A DNA stretch of 64,000 nt from NCBI GenBank assembly GCA_009929775.1, contig RZZS01000002.1, positions 1-64,000 on the forward strand, written 5' to 3'. The notes under the pieces are model-generated. The model saw nothing but the letters and a program-made list of their open reading frames with translations, made no database searches and was not told the origin of the DNA. The translations under genes were made by a program, and so were the position numbers. Of this stretch, positions 7,399 through 16,046 are shown in pieces (the stretch's first letter is position 1; each line of letters opens with the position of its first letter). The DNA comes from Alphaproteobacteria bacterium (GTDB taxonomy: Bacteria > Pseudomonadota > Alphaproteobacteria > Micavibrionales > Micavibrionaceae).

Positions 7399-9744
7399 CT
7401 ATGCCTTTCCGCTTTTCCCGTCGGGTTGCGGCAAACGGATGATCACGTCCGTGCCGCGGCCCGGTTCGCTCTTGATGGCGATCGTTCCGCCATGCAGTTC
7501 GATAATGTTTTTTACAAGGGACAAACCAAGGCCCGCACCACCGCGCGCCGTGACGCCGTCCTGACGGGTGACGTTCTGGACGCGTTCGAAGGGCTGGAAA
7601 ATGCGTTCCTGATCCTCCGGTTTGATACCGACTCCCGTGTCCGAAACGATGATGGTGACGACAGCGTCGTTCCGGGTGACCGCAAGCCTTATCTTGCCGC
7701 CTTGCGGCGTGAAGCTGATCGCGTTGCGAATCAGGTTCAGAAGAACCTGTTTGAGCCGTCGTTCGTCGGCGGTGATCGCACCGATATCCCGCGGGCAGTC
7801 GAGTTCGATATCGACATGTTCCTTGCGCGCCCATTCGCGCACCAGATCGAGCAGGCGCGCCAGCATCTTGCGGACCCTGATCTCCTCCAGCTCCAGAGAC
7901 AGGTATCCGGCCTCGATCGTCGAAAGATCGAGAATGTCGTTGATGAGGCCGAGGAGGCGCTCGCTGGCCTCGTACATGCTCTTCGTGTACTCCTTCTGGC
8001 GCGAATTGAGTTCACCGAAATACTCCTTGTCGAGGATTTCCGTGAACCCCATGATCGCGCTCAGGGGCGTGCGGAGCTGGTAGGAGACGTTCGCGAGGAA
8101 ATCGAGCTTGAGCCGCTCGGCCGTTTCCAGCGCGGCGTTTTTTTCGCGCAGGGCGTTTTCGACCCGCACCGTGTCCGTGACGTCGGCCCACGAAATAAGG
8201 ACGCCGCCGTCGGGGAGCGGAACGGTCGTGTAGTCAAGGACGCTGCCGTCGCGGCGGATGACGCGCCCCTCTTTCTGGCGACGTTCGAGCCCGAGCTTGA
8301 CCATTCGGTCGCGTTGCTCGTCCCAGCTCGGCGCCTCGAACAAGTTGGCGCGTTTGTCGATAATCCGGGTGATGTGCGGCTCGCCGTCGAGGTCCTCGGG
8401 ATTGAGGCCCCACATCCTCGCGTAGGAAGGGTTCCAGAGCTTGATGCGGCCGTCCGAACCGAACACGACAACGCCCTCGGCGAGATTGTCGAGCGTTTCC
8501 TTCTGAACTGCGATCAGGGTGTTGTACGAGCTTTCAAGTTCGAGGCGGCTCGTAACGTCCTCAAAGGTCATCATCAGTCCGCCCATAGGGTGCGGGATCG
8601 CCAACATGCGCAGGGCGCTGCCGTCGGGCAGGTGCAGCATGTCTTCATGAGGGTCGATCAGGCTCGTGAACATGGTGAGCCAGCTCTGCTTGTATTTGCG
8701 AAAATCAGCCTGTTCTGGCAGGCGGCGGGTTTCGCGCAGCTTCTCCATGATTTCGGAAAGGCGCGGCTGGCTGTTGAGCCACTGGTCGTTGAGGTCCCAG
8801 AGCTGGGCGAAAGCGGAGTTGTAGAATTCGAGTTTCTGGTCCGCTCCGAAGATTGAAATGGCCGTCCGGAGCTGTTCGAGCAGTTCCTTGTTGGCCGAGA
8901 CATAGCGTTTGAGTTCGCTTTCGAGTTCCTCCTCGCGGGTTACGTCCCGGCCGGTTCCGAAGCAGATCCGGAACTCGGCAATCGGTGTTTCGGTGATGTC
9001 GAGGAGGCGGCGCTTGCCTTTTATGATGCTGTGGGATCGCAGGGTTTTGGTCTCGTCGTCTTTTATCGCGTCTTTCGCCAGAGCCCTCAGCGGGCGGGAC
9101 GTGCCGCCTTTGCCTTTGCGCGCGGCTGTGGTCGATAGCTCCAGTTGCCGCGCGATGACGGTCGCCGGGGTGGAGTCGAGCGAATCGGCGTAGGCCTTGT
9201 TACACCAGACGAACTCGGTGTCCTCATTGCGCATCCATAGCGGAAAGGCGACCCGGTCGAGGGCACCCTGGAGGCGCTGAAGATCTTCGGCAGTTTTTTC
9301 GCAGCGTGTTTCGAGCCGCTTTTTCTCCCATGTCTCGTCGGTAATGTCCTCGACCCAGTAGACGTCGTAACGATCTTCGCCGGACAGATCGTAGCCGCGC
9401 GCGCCCGAGAGTTTTAACGTTTTTTCGCCATCGAATGTTTCGACGACGATGCTGAAGCCCTGACTGCGCTCTCGCAGACGTGTCGCCATGCTCTCCAGCG
9501 CGGCGGCGCTTCCCGGGGCGAGGCAGTTCTGGATGTCCTGAAGGTTCTCAATGCGGCGGAGTTTCAGGATCTCGGCAAAGCCCCGGCTGAAAGCGGGCGT
9601 GCCTTCCGCGGAGAACCCGCAATATTCGCCGGGGACGGCTGCAAGAAAGGCCTCAAGGCGAGCTCGCTCCGCCTCGGCTTGATCCGCGCCGCAGATCTGG
9701 GCCAGAAGCCTGCCAATCAATGATTTATGCTTTTTGCTCGCCAC
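7399..9744 (-). CDS. divL: DivL-like PAS-domain histidine-kinase homologue with tyrosine at the phosphorylation site
   Basis: A 781-residue cytoplasmic sensor with no membrane segments. Several PAS-like regions occupy about residues 20-530 (for example 285-400 and 410-525), followed by a DHp domain (about 535-612) and a HATPase domain (about 625-775) with N box (LLNLIRNAISF), G1 (DTGVGI) and G2 (GGAGLGLSLV). In the H box, where histidine is expected, the sequence reads FLANVSYQLRTPL, putting Tyr at residue 555. This replacement is the hallmark of DivL, the cell-cycle pseudokinase that controls CckA and CtrA and binds DivK. Length fits Caulobacter DivL. The start is GTG at 9744, and purU ends in the opposite flank. 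Placement near tsaE and ahcY is also seen for such PAS kinases in other alphaproteobacteria. Confidence 0.85.
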   Translation of the reverse strand: MASKKHKSLIGRLLAQICGADQAEAERARLEAFLAAVPGEYCGFSAEGTPAFSRGFAEILKLRRIENLQDIQNCLAPGSAAALESMATRLRERSQGFSIVVETFDGEKTLKLSGARGYDLSGEDRYDVYWVEDITDETWEKKRLETRCEKTAEDLQRLQGALDRVAFPLWMRNEDTEFVWCNKAYADSLDSTPATVIARQLELSTTAARKGKGGTSRPLRALAKDAIKDDETKTLRSHSIIKGKRRLLDITETPIAEFRICFGTGRDVTREEELESELKRYVSANKELLEQLRTAISIFGADQKLEFYNSAFAQLWDLNDQWLNSQPRLSEIMEKLRETRRLPEQADFRKYKQSWLTMFTSLIDPHEDMLHLPDGSALRMLAIPHPMGGLMMTFEDVTSRLELESSYNTLIAVQKETLDNLAEGVVVFGSDGRIKLWNPSYARMWGLNPEDLDGEPHITRIIDKRANLFEAPSWDEQRDRMVKLGLERRQKEGRVIRRDGSVLDYTTVPLPDGGVLISWADVTDTVRVENALREKNAALETAERLKLDFLANVSYQLRTPLSAIMGFTEILDKEYFGELNSRQKEYTKSMYEASERLLGLINDILDLSTIEAGYLSLELEEIRVRKMLARLLDLVREWARKEHVDIELDCPRDIGAITADERRLKQVLLNLIRNAISFTPQGGKIRLAVTRNDAVVTIIVSDTGVGIKPEDQERIFQPFERVQNVTRQDGVTARGGAGLGLSLVKNIIELHGGTIAIKSEPGRGTDVIIRLPQPDGKSGKA

Positions 9745-9785
9745 GGTGGACCAGTGTAAAGCCAGCTTCGGGCTCGAACAAGTCT

Positions 9786-10655
9786 CTAAAGGACGATCGT
9801 CCGGCGACCCTGAAGGAAAATGCGGCGTTCGGCGAAGGCGAGAATGGCGCGAGACAGGACGCGGGCCTCGATGTCTTTGCCGAGGACCTGAAGCTTTTCA
9901 GGCGTCTTTGTATGGTCGATGCGTACGGTTTCCTGTTCGATGATCGGGCCTTCGTCAAGGTCGCTGGTCGCAAAATGGGCGGTGGCGCCGACAATTTTTA
10001 CGCCGCGCTCGTACGCTTGATGATATGGCTTCGCTCCCTTGAAACCGGGCAGGAAGGAATGGTGGATGTTAATGACGCGGCCTTCGTGCGTCCGGCAGAA
10101 CGGGTCGGACAGTATCTGCATGTAACGGGCCAGCGCTACAAGTTCGCTGTCCGTCTCGCGGATCAGGGCGGCGAGGTTTTCTTCCTGGGCCTCTTTGGTG
10201 TCCTTTGTGACGGGCAGATGCACGAAGCGCAGCCCGCGGTCCTCGACGAGCTTCCGATTGTTCTCGTGATTCGAGACGACGGCCGTGATATCGACCGGCA
10301 AGTGGCCGGTGCGCCAGCGGTAGAGGATGTCGTTGAGGCAGTGATCGGCTTTCGACACCATGACGAGCGTGCGCACTTTCCGGGCGCAATCGTGCAGGGA
10401 CCAGCGCATGGCGTATTTGTCGGCGAGCGGCTCGAGCGCCTTGCGGAGTCGTTCAATGCTCGCGCCGTCCTCGTATGGACGTACGACCGTACGCATGAAA
10501 AAATGCCCGGAAAGCTTGTCGTTGAACTGGGAGGATTCGTCGATATTGCATCCGTAGTCGCGCAGCGTTCCCGCCACGGCGGCGACAATGCCGGGCTGGT
10601 CGGGGCAGTCGATGCACAAAATATGTTCGCCGCATTCGGTCATGAAGGCATGCAT
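9786..10655 (-). CDS. purU: Formyltetrahydrofolate deformylase
   Basis: The 289-residue enzyme hydrolyses 10-formyl-THF to formate and THF, balancing one-carbon pools. An N-terminal ACT domain (about residues 8-80, CIDCPDQPGIVAAVAG) precedes the formyltransferase fold. The active-site stretch is NIHHSFLPGFKGAKPY near residue 220, with catalytic His and the downstream GATAHFAT and DLDEGPII segments. Length matches PurU. The ATG at 10655 fits the ACT-domain start; a second ATG lies four codons downstream. It follows the glycosyltransferase gene by 20 bp on the same strand, so it may be the last gene of that operon. Confidence 0.93.
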   Translation of the reverse strand: MHAFMTECGEHILCIDCPDQPGIVAAVAGTLRDYGCNIDESSQFNDKLSGHFFMRTVVRPYEDGASIERLRKALEPLADKYAMRWSLHDCARKVRTLVMVSKADHCLNDILYRWRTGHLPVDITAVVSNHENNRKLVEDRGLRFVHLPVTKDTKEAQEENLAALIRETDSELVALARYMQILSDPFCRTHEGRVINIHHSFLPGFKGAKPYHQAYERGVKIVGATAHFATSDLDEGPIIEQETVRIDHTKTPEKLQVLGKDIEARVLSRAILAFAERRIFLQGRRTIVL

Positions 10656-10675
10656 AACCCGATCCGGTGCCGCCG

Positions 10676-11674
10676 TCAATTGCCGGGAGGGGAATCGCGG
10701 GTTGTTTCGTCCATGTCGATCGACGGGTGGATCGCGCGCGTCGGCGTTGCGGAAATGTCGTACTGGAGAAACGAGAGTAAAAGCTGTACGCCGATCAGAA
10801 CGGGAAGCGCGCTGAGCATCACCGTGCCGGGAGTGGCCGGGACTCCTTCGGCCAGCGACACGTTCCAACTCGCAAGGCCGAAGACGAGGCCGAATGTCAG
10901 GAGCAGCGTGCCGAGCACGAGCTCGAGCGAGGCGATGGAAAAATTCCTCAGGAAATAGTTGTAAACGATCCGCTTGTGGAAGTTTCTCATATGGCCGGTG
11001 AAAAAGGGAAGCAGGATGTTGCCGATCCTGAGGTTGCTTCTCTCGTCCGCGTACACGGCCTGCATCGGAATGTCGCGGACGCAGGCATGCACGGTGTTGA
11101 GGCGAAAGAGAATGTCGCTTTCGAAGAAGTAGCGTTCGCTGAGCTTTTCAAGCGGAAGGGCGCGCAGGACGGAGGCATGAATCGCCGTGTAGCCGTTCGT
11201 CGAGTCGAACAGATGCCAGTACCCGCTCGAGAGCTTTGTCATGAAGCTCAGGACCGCGTTGCCGAAGATCCGTACGGGCGGCATGCCGCGTACGTCCTCG
11301 ATGCGGTAGAAACGGTTGCCTTTCGTGTAGTCGGCTTCGCCCGCGAGAATCGGCCGGACGAAGGCGGAAATGAGCGCCGGGTCCATTTGTCCGTCGCCGT
11401 CGATCTTGACCACGATGTCCGCTCTGTCTTCGAGCGCGGCGCGGTAACCGGTGACGACCGCGCCGCCAACGCCCTTGTTGACTTCGTGGGAGAGCAGGCG
11501 TACGCGCGGATCGGACAGCGCCCGGATCGCCTCGCCCGACCCGTCGGGACAGGCGTCATCGACGCAATAGATTCGCTTGATCTGCGGCGGGATCGCGGAC
11601 ACGACCTCCGCGATCTTCTCTCTGACGCGAAAGCACGGGATGACGACCGCGATGTCGGGTTTCCGGGCGCTCAT
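10676..11674 (-). CDS. Family 2 glycosyltransferase with C-terminal membrane segments (DPM1/GtrB type)
   Basis: A 332-residue protein starting with a GT-A domain: VVIPCFRVREKI near residue 10, VDDACPDGSGE, and the metal-binding KIDGDGQMD near residue 92. Two hydrophobic segments follow at about residues 245-270 and 285-308, anchoring it in the inner membrane. This architecture fits polyprenyl-phosphate sugar synthases, which charge a lipid carrier with a hexose for a membrane GT such as the PMT-like protein encoded two genes upstream. ATG at 11674 overlaps the preceding stop by 4 bp (ATGA), so the cassette is translationally coupled. The sugar and the final acceptor are unknown. Confidence 0.85.
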   Translation of the reverse strand: MSARKPDIAVVIPCFRVREKIAEVVSAIPPQIKRIYCVDDACPDGSGEAIRALSDPRVRLLSHEVNKGVGGAVVTGYRAALEDRADIVVKIDGDGQMDPALISAFVRPILAGEADYTKGNRFYRIEDVRGMPPVRIFGNAVLSFMTKLSSGYWHLFDSTNGYTAIHASVLRALPLEKLSERYFFESDILFRLNTVHACVRDIPMQAVYADERSNLRIGNILLPFFTGHMRNFHKRIVYNYFLRNFSIASLELVLGTLLLTFGLVFGLASWNVSLAEGVPATPGTVMLSALPVLIGVQLLLSFLQYDISATPTRAIHPSIDMDETTRDSPPGN

Positions 11675-12048
11675 TTGGCGGACGCGGTAATCAGGCCGAG
11701 GCCGAGAATGATGAACCCGACACCTGCCGCGTAGCCGAGCGTCAGGGTTTCTTTGAAGAACAGCCACGAGGCAAGCGGCACGAGGACAAACCCGAGCGCC
11801 ATGAACGGGTAGGCAAGCGAAAGCGGCACGGTCTGGAGGATCATGATCCACAGAAGCGTCGCCGCGCCGTAGAGCATGAGCGCCAGCCAGAACCACGGGT
11901 TAAAGGCAAGCGCCGTCAGCCCCTCGATCGAGGCAAGGGGCGCAGAGAGCGTTGACGCGGTCTGTTTGAAGAGAATCTGGCCCGTCGCCAGAAGAAAGGC
12001 AAAGCCGGTCAGATGGAAGACCTGAATCATCGAAAGAGCGTTCGTCAC
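11671..12048 (-). CDS. Small EamA/SMR-like membrane transporter (possible lipid-linked sugar flippase)
   Basis: The 125-residue protein has four predicted transmembrane helices and ends in an EamA-like half (TVPLSLAYPFMALGFVLVP, then FKETLTLGYAAGVGFIILG). Proteins of this size next to a GT2 and an ArnT-like transferase are often ArnE/ArnF-type flippases that move lipid-linked sugars across the inner membrane; that role is inferred from context. The chosen start is the GTG at 12048, which overlaps the stop of the upstream gene (GTGA); ATG at 12030 is an alternative. It overlaps the GT2 gene downstream by 4 bp. Confidence 0.75.
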   Translation of the reverse strand: MTNALSMIQVFHLTGFAFLLATGQILFKQTASTLSAPLASIEGLTALAFNPWFWLALMLYGAATLLWIMILQTVPLSLAYPFMALGFVLVPLASWLFFKETLTLGYAAGVGFIILGLGLITASAK

Positions 12049-13463
12049 TGCACCCCGTCCTGTTTCCTGAAGCGCCTTGCGGCCAGATCGTACGCCCAGA
12101 GTAACGCGACCGACGCGCCGATGGCAAGGCAGGGAACGAGAATCAGGTTGTAACGCACGACGCCCACGCTCGTAAACGCATGGAAGCCCGCCATGTACCA
12201 TCCGGGCAGCGAATAGAGGATGAAGGATCCCCATCGCCGGCGCAGGGCGGCGAAGAAAACCGCCAGAAACAGCGGAATGGCGACCATGCCCCAATACTTG
12301 CTGACCCACACACCCCGCCAGAGCAGCGAAAAGGTGACGGCAATATGCTTGCCGGGATTGCCGAGGACTTCCTTTTCGATCAGATAACCGAGAAGCCTGT
12401 CCTCGTCGCCGGCTTCCTCAAGCATGTCGTCGCGGAAAGCGCGGTTGCCAAGCTGGTAATAACCCTCGGGATTGGCATAGTCCAGGCGCTCGAATCGCTC
12501 TGGCGGGAAAAGATCCCCGGCGAGCGAGTCTCCGAAATCGGGCAGGCCGTAGATGAATGAAGCGCGCCATTCGTCCCAGCTCATCCGGTTGAAGGAGGCG
12601 CGCTGGACGAAAATGTAGCCGGCATAGCCTTTCGATATGGCGAGGTCGCCAAATGTCACGAAGTTCCGGATCATCCACGGGCCCGCCGCCAGCCCGTAGC
12701 CGACGAGAAACAGAAGCGGAATTAAGGCGCGCCTGCGCCAGTCGAGAGTTCTCAAAAAAGCCATGGCGACAATCAGAGCGGGCAGAGCGCCATAAAGAAG
12801 ATAGGCAAAGCCGGGTCGTGTCAGGGCGGCGGCACCAAGAAGAACGCCTGCCAGCATCCAGAGGGCGGGGCTTTTGCGTTTCCAGCCCGCGGCAGCGGCA
12901 AGGCTTGCGCCCGTAAAAAACAGAAAGGTCAGGGTCTCGGTCATCATGATGCCGGCGAAATAAGCGTACGCTTCGGCGCCGAGCGCCAGGATCATGGCAA
13001 GCCATGCGGCGACCTTGCGTTCGGTGATGACAGTCGCCGACAGCCATACGAGAAAAGCGGTGATCGCCGCAAGAACCGCCTGCGTATAAACAAGGGCGGA
13101 AAACGGTCCGCAGGAATCCCAGCCCCGATCGAACAGCACGCAACGCGCCGATTCCGCAAACGGTTCGCTCACGACCATCAGCCCGGCGAGAAACGCCGGA
13201 AAGACGGGGGCAAAGAACATGCCCTTGCCATTTTCGTCCGTCATACCCCCGTCGGTAAATACGCCGTCCGTATAAAGTTCATAACCGACGCGAAGATACT
13301 CGTCCGAATCCTCGTCAAGCGTCGGCGGCGGGGCGAGGTGCAATTGCAGGACAACGACGCCAAGCGCGACCAGGAAAACAAAAATAGGGACAGTTACTTT
13401 TTCCTTCAAAAAGTAACTGTCCCGGGTTAATGTAAATTTTTTAGAATTAGGAAAAAGCCTCAT
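12045..13463 (-). CDS. ArnT/PMT-like membrane glycosyltransferase; N-terminus encoded by a transposon hairpin
   Basis: A 472-codon integral membrane protein with about ten hydrophobic segments and the acidic first loop (TLDEDSDEYLRVGYELY) that in GT-C enzymes holds catalytic Asp/Glu residues, followed by a second loop with KGMFFAPVFPAFLAG. This matches ArnT/PMT-family transferases that move a sugar from a polyprenyl phosphate onto a periplasmic acceptor. The GT2 and flippase-like genes overlap it downstream, making a three-gene cassette. Oddly, the first ~25 codons read straight through the REP hairpin at 13387-13423 and into the transposase start, so the native start was probably lost or shifted by the insertion. 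The ATG at 13463 overlaps the transposase ATG. Confidence 0.75.
   Translation of the reverse strand: MRLFPNSKKFTLTRDSYFLKEKVTVPIFVFLVALGVVVLQLHLAPPPTLDEDSDEYLRVGYELYTDGVFTDGGMTDENGKGMFFAPVFPAFLAGLMVVSEPFAESARCVLFDRGWDSCGPFSALVYTQAVLAAITAFLVWLSATVITERKVAAWLAMILALGAEAYAYFAGIMMTETLTFLFFTGASLAAAAGWKRKSPALWMLAGVLLGAAALTRPGFAYLLYGALPALIVAMAFLRTLDWRRRALIPLLFLVGYGLAAGPWMIRNFVTFGDLAISKGYAGYIFVQRASFNRMSWDEWRASFIYGLPDFGDSLAGDLFPPERFERLDYANPEGYYQLGNRAFRDDMLEEAGDEDRLLGYLIEKEVLGNPGKHIAVTFSLLWRGVWVSKYWGMVAIPLFLAVFFAALRRRWGSFILYSLPGWYMAGFHAFTSVGVVRYNLILVPCLAIGASVALLWAYDLAARRFRKQDGVQ
13387..13423. repeat. REP-like hairpin, left flank of the transposase
   Basis: A perfect 16-bp inverted repeat, GGGACAGTTACTTTTT, with a 5-base loop (CCTTC). 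It has the same stem as the hairpin at the other end of the transposase gene and is followed by GGTTAA, as is the right copy. It lies inside the annotated N-terminal codons of the PMT-like gene. Confidence 0.95.
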
Positions 13464-14094
13464 GCCCCGCTCGTCCAGACTGGTCGTTCCCGGTTATCCG
13501 CATCATGTCATACAAAGGGGAAACCGCCGTCAACAGACTTTTTTTAACGACAATGATTACCGGTATTATCTCGACCTTCTCGACGAATGGTGTCAGGCCG
13601 GAAAGACAAGCCTTTGGGCGTATTGCCTGATGCCGAATCACGTACATCTCGTCATGGTCCCTGAAACGGAGGACTCCTTGCGCCTGACCGTTTCCCAGAT
13701 TCACAGACGCTATACGATGATGGTGAACAAACGGGAAGGCTGGACGGGGCATCTGTGGCAGGCGCGTTTCGCCTCTTATGTGATGGACGAGGCATATACG
13801 CTGGCCGCTGTCCGGTATATCGAGATGAATCCGGTCGCGTCCGGAATCGTGGGGAATCCGGGGGATTACAGGTGGAGCAGCGCAGCGGCGCATCTCGGCC
13901 TGTATCATCCCGATGTCCGTCTTGCGATGTCGCCTTTAACGGACATGATTCCCTGCTGGGCGGAGTTTCTGGGACGGGAAGTCAAACCTGGAATCATTGA
14001 GGATATAAGGAAGAGCGAATCGTCCGGCCATCCGCTCGGCAGCAAAGCATTTGTCGATAATCTTGGGACAGTTACTTTTTCGTCGAAAAAGTAA
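13462..14094 (+). CDS. REP-associated tyrosine transposase (RAYT, Y1 family)
   Basis: A 210-residue IS200-like HUH endonuclease. The HUH metal site is the NHVHLV in YCLMPNHVHLVMV (about residues 58-63), with conserved HHVIQRGNRRQ at the N-terminus, HLWQARFAS and RYIEMNPVASG further on; the nucleophilic tyrosine is likely the one in AAVRYIEMNP. RAYTs cut and join REP hairpins as single strands. AGGA at 13449-13452 precedes the ATG at 13462, whose ATG overlaps the divergent PMT-like start (CATG). The coding sequence runs into the right hairpin, and its stop codon TAA lies within the second stem arm. The gene looks intact. Confidence 0.92.
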   Translation: MPRSSRLVVPGYPHHVIQRGNRRQQTFFNDNDYRYYLDLLDEWCQAGKTSLWAYCLMPNHVHLVMVPETEDSLRLTVSQIHRRYTMMVNKREGWTGHLWQARFASYVMDEAYTLAAVRYIEMNPVASGIVGNPGDYRWSSAAAHLGLYHPDVRLAMSPLTDMIPCWAEFLGREVKPGIIEDIRKSESSGHPLGSKAFVDNLGTVTFSSKK

Positions 14095-14101
14095 CTGTCC
14101 C
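14065..14101. repeat. REP-like hairpin, right flank of the transposase
   Basis: A perfect palindrome with an 18-bp stem (GGGACAGTTACTTTTTCG) and a single central T. The stem's first 16 bases are identical to those of the left hairpin. It encodes the last residues and stop codon of the transposase and could also act as a bidirectional transcription barrier towards the convergent ahcY end. Confidence 0.95.
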
Positions 14102-14110
14102 AGGTTAAGA

Positions 14111-15421
14111 TCAATATCTGTAGAGGTCGCTCTTGAACGGGCCTTTAACGTCCACGCCGATATAGTCGGCCTGTTTCCGGCTGAGTTGTTCCAGTTTGAC
14201 GCCGAGTTTTTCAAGGTGGAGCCTTGCGACTTTTTCGTCGAGGTGTTTGGGGAGGACGTACACCTGATTCTCGTATTTGTCGTGGTTCTTCCAGAGTTCG
14301 ATTTGCGCGAGCACCTGATTGGTGAAAGACGCGCTCATCACGAAGCTCGGGTGGCCGGTGGCGCAGCCGAGATTGACGAGGCGGCCCTCGGCCAGAAGGA
14401 TAATCCGCTTGCCGTCCGGGAATTCGATTTCGTCGACCTGCGGTTTGACGTTGTGCCATTTCATGTTGCGTAGCGGCTCGACCTGAATTTCGTTGTCGAA
14501 ATGGCCGATATTGCACACGATCGCACCGTCCTTCATCGCGCGCATGTGGTCGACCGTGATGACGTCGACGTTCCCGGTCGTGGTCACGAAGATATCACCG
14601 CGCGGCGCGGCCTCGGTCATTGTCGTGACTTCGAAGCCTTCCATGGCGGCCTGAAGCGCGCAGATCGGGTCGATTTCGGTGACGAGGACGCGCGCGCCCG
14701 CGTTGCGCAGCGATTCGGCGCTGCCCTTGCCGACATCCCCGAAGCCGGCGCAGACCGCGACCTTGCCCGCCATCATAACGTCGGTGGCGCGGCGGATGCC
14801 GTCGACGAGGCTCTCGCGGCAGCCGTATTTGTTGTCGAATTTGGACTTGGTGACGCTGTCGTTGACGTTGATCGCCGGGACCTTGAGCGTGCCTTTTTTC
14901 GCCATTTCATACAGGCGGTGGACGCCGGTCGTGGTCTCTTCGGAAATGCCTTTCACGTCTTTGAGGAGTTCCGGATATTTCTCGTGCATCCGCAGCGTCA
15001 GGTCGCCCCCGTCGTCGAGGATCATGTTCGGTGTCCAGCCGTTCGGGCCTTTGATCGTCATATCGATCGCCCACCAGAATTCCTCTTCGTTCATGCCTTT
15101 CCATGCATAGACGGGGATCCCGGCGGCGGCGATGGCCGCGGCGGCGTGGTCCTGAGTCGAGAAGATATTGCACGAGCTCCAGCGGACCTCCGCGCCCAGC
15201 TCGACCAGCGTTTCGATCAGCACGGCCGTCTGGATCGTCATGTGCAGACAGCCCGCGATGCGCGCGCCCTTGAGCGGCTGTTCCTTTGTGTACTCATCGC
15301 GCGTGGCCATCAGGCCCGGCATTTCCTTTTCGGCGAGGACGATCTCCTTACGCCCCCATTCCGCAAGGGCAATATCCTTAACTTTGTGGTCATTCTCAAC
15401 GACTTGCGGAGAAGTTGGCAT
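14111..15421 (-). CDS. ahcY: Adenosylhomocysteinase (S-adenosylhomocysteine hydrolase)
   Basis: A 436-residue NAD-dependent enzyme that splits SAH into adenosine and homocysteine, relieving methyltransferase inhibition. Visible features are the substrate-domain segments [16 protein letters not shown] and [15 protein letters not shown], the NAD-binding [14 protein letters not shown] near residue 220, [10 protein letters not shown], and the C-terminal DLYRY typical of the family. The ATG at 15421 is chosen because AGGAAGAGG lies about 8 bases upstream. The leader region to 15557 shares space with a divergent gene; I saw no clear SAM or SAH riboswitch there. The gene ends 10 bp from the transposase element. 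Confidence 0.97.
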   Translation of the reverse strand: MPTSPQVVENDHKVKDIALAEWGRKEIVLAEKEMPGLMATRDEYTKEQPLKGARIAGCLHMTIQTAVLIETLVELGAEVRWSSCNIFSTQDHAAAAIAAAGIPVYAWKGMNEEEFWWAIDMTIKGPNGWTPNMILDDGGDLTLRMHEKYPELLKDVKGISEETTTGVHRLYEMAKKGTLKVPAINVNDSVTKSKFDNKYGCRESLVDGIRRATDVMMAGKVAVCAGFGDVGKGSAESLRNAGARVLVTEIDPICALQAAMEGFEVTTMTEAAPRGDIFVTTTGNVDVITVDHMRAMKDGAIVCNIGHFDNEIQVEPLRNMKWHNVKPQVDEIEFPDGKRIILLAEGRLVNLGCATGHPSFVMSASFTNQVLAQIELWKNHDKYENQVYVLPKHLDEKVARLHLEKLGVKLEQLSRKQADYIGVDVKGPFKSDLYRY

Positions 15422-15557
15422 TTTGAATTCCTCTTCCTGTATAATGTGCTTAATCGGATCTTCACCTTTCCGTGCGAGTGTTATCGGAAAGGAAAAGAGA
15501 AAAAGCAAGGTAAAGCTTCCGCGAAGATCGTACAAGGATCAAGGTCGAGACGAAGGC

Positions 15558-15935
15558 ATGAGCAACGCTGATTTTAACGAAGAGGCCGTCCGGCCGAAAT
15601 ACGCGTTTCGGAAGGACGCCGCGAACCCGAAATCGTTCTGGATTTTGCAGTGGAGCGATGCGGTTTCCGATTACGCTCCCTTCGGCGAATATGTGGTGGT
15701 CGATGCGGAAGAGAGCGAAAACCTGTCCGAAAAGCGCGTGGCGAATCTTGTTGGTGCGCTGAACGAAAAGCGGCGGCTTGAGGATCTCTCGGACGAGACG
15801 AAGTCGCGCACGCTTTACCACGTCACGCCCGAAAAAGACGCGGACGGACGCTCGAAAGTTGTCTTCCGCACCTTTACGGGCGAGGGTGTGTCGAAGGAAA
15901 ATGCACTTTTTACATTTGAGGGTGATGTAGAATGA
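15558..15935 (+). CDS. Acidic protein of unknown function
   Basis: A 125-residue soluble protein without signal peptide or membrane segment, rich in Glu/Asp (for example VVVDAEESENLSEKR) and with a Lys/Arg-containing middle (ALNEKRRLEDLSDETKSR). I recognise no domain. It is divergent from ahcY, and its stop overlaps the start of a 37-codon gene (ATGA), suggesting a two-gene transcript. Base composition resembles the neighbours, so it is unlikely to be noise. The ATG at 15558 is the only start that avoids running antisense through ahcY. Confidence 0.6.
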   Translation: MSNADFNEEAVRPKYAFRKDAANPKSFWILQWSDAVSDYAPFGEYVVVDAEESENLSEKRVANLVGALNEKRRLEDLSDETKSRTLYHVTPEKDADGRSKVVFRTFTGEGVSKENALFTFEGDVE

Positions 15936-16045
15936 CAACGCTTAGCAAGTCAGTATTTGGTTTGGCTGCCGCCGCCGCTTCCGCGCCGGTCGCATCGCAA
16001 ATGGTGACACCCGGATATAGCGGGCCGAAAACGCCGGGCCTGTAA
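15932..16045 (+). CDS. Very small hydrophobic protein (37 aa), unknown
   Basis: The ATG overlaps the stop of the preceding gene by 4 bp. The product begins MTTLSKSVFGLAAAAASAP and ends with a short polar tail (MVTPGYSGPKTPGL). The Ala-rich stretch could be a signal peptide or membrane anchor, but it is short. It ends 1 bp before the convergent rapZ stop. The coupling to the upstream gene is the main reason to believe it; no family is known to me. Confidence 0.4.
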   Translation: MTTLSKSVFGLAAAAASAPVASQMVTPGYSGPKTPGL

Positions 16046-16046
16046 C

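Larger units (their letters stand above)
13387..14101 (+). mobile_element. REP-associated tyrosine transposase element with its two flanking hairpins
   Basis: A 715-bp unit made of one transposase gene bounded by two hairpins with the same 16-base stem. It lies exactly between the PMT-like gene and ahcY, within 10 bp of the ahcY stop. RAYT genes flanked by REP palindromes are a known domesticated single-strand transposase arrangement; no target-site duplication is visible, as expected for Y1 enzymes. Confidence 0.85.

Noticed and set aside
15422-15557. SAM or SAH riboswitch in the ahcY leader
   Set aside because: I looked for a conserved pseudoknot-like core; only AGGAAGAGG and simple repeats were visible, and no class matched by eye.
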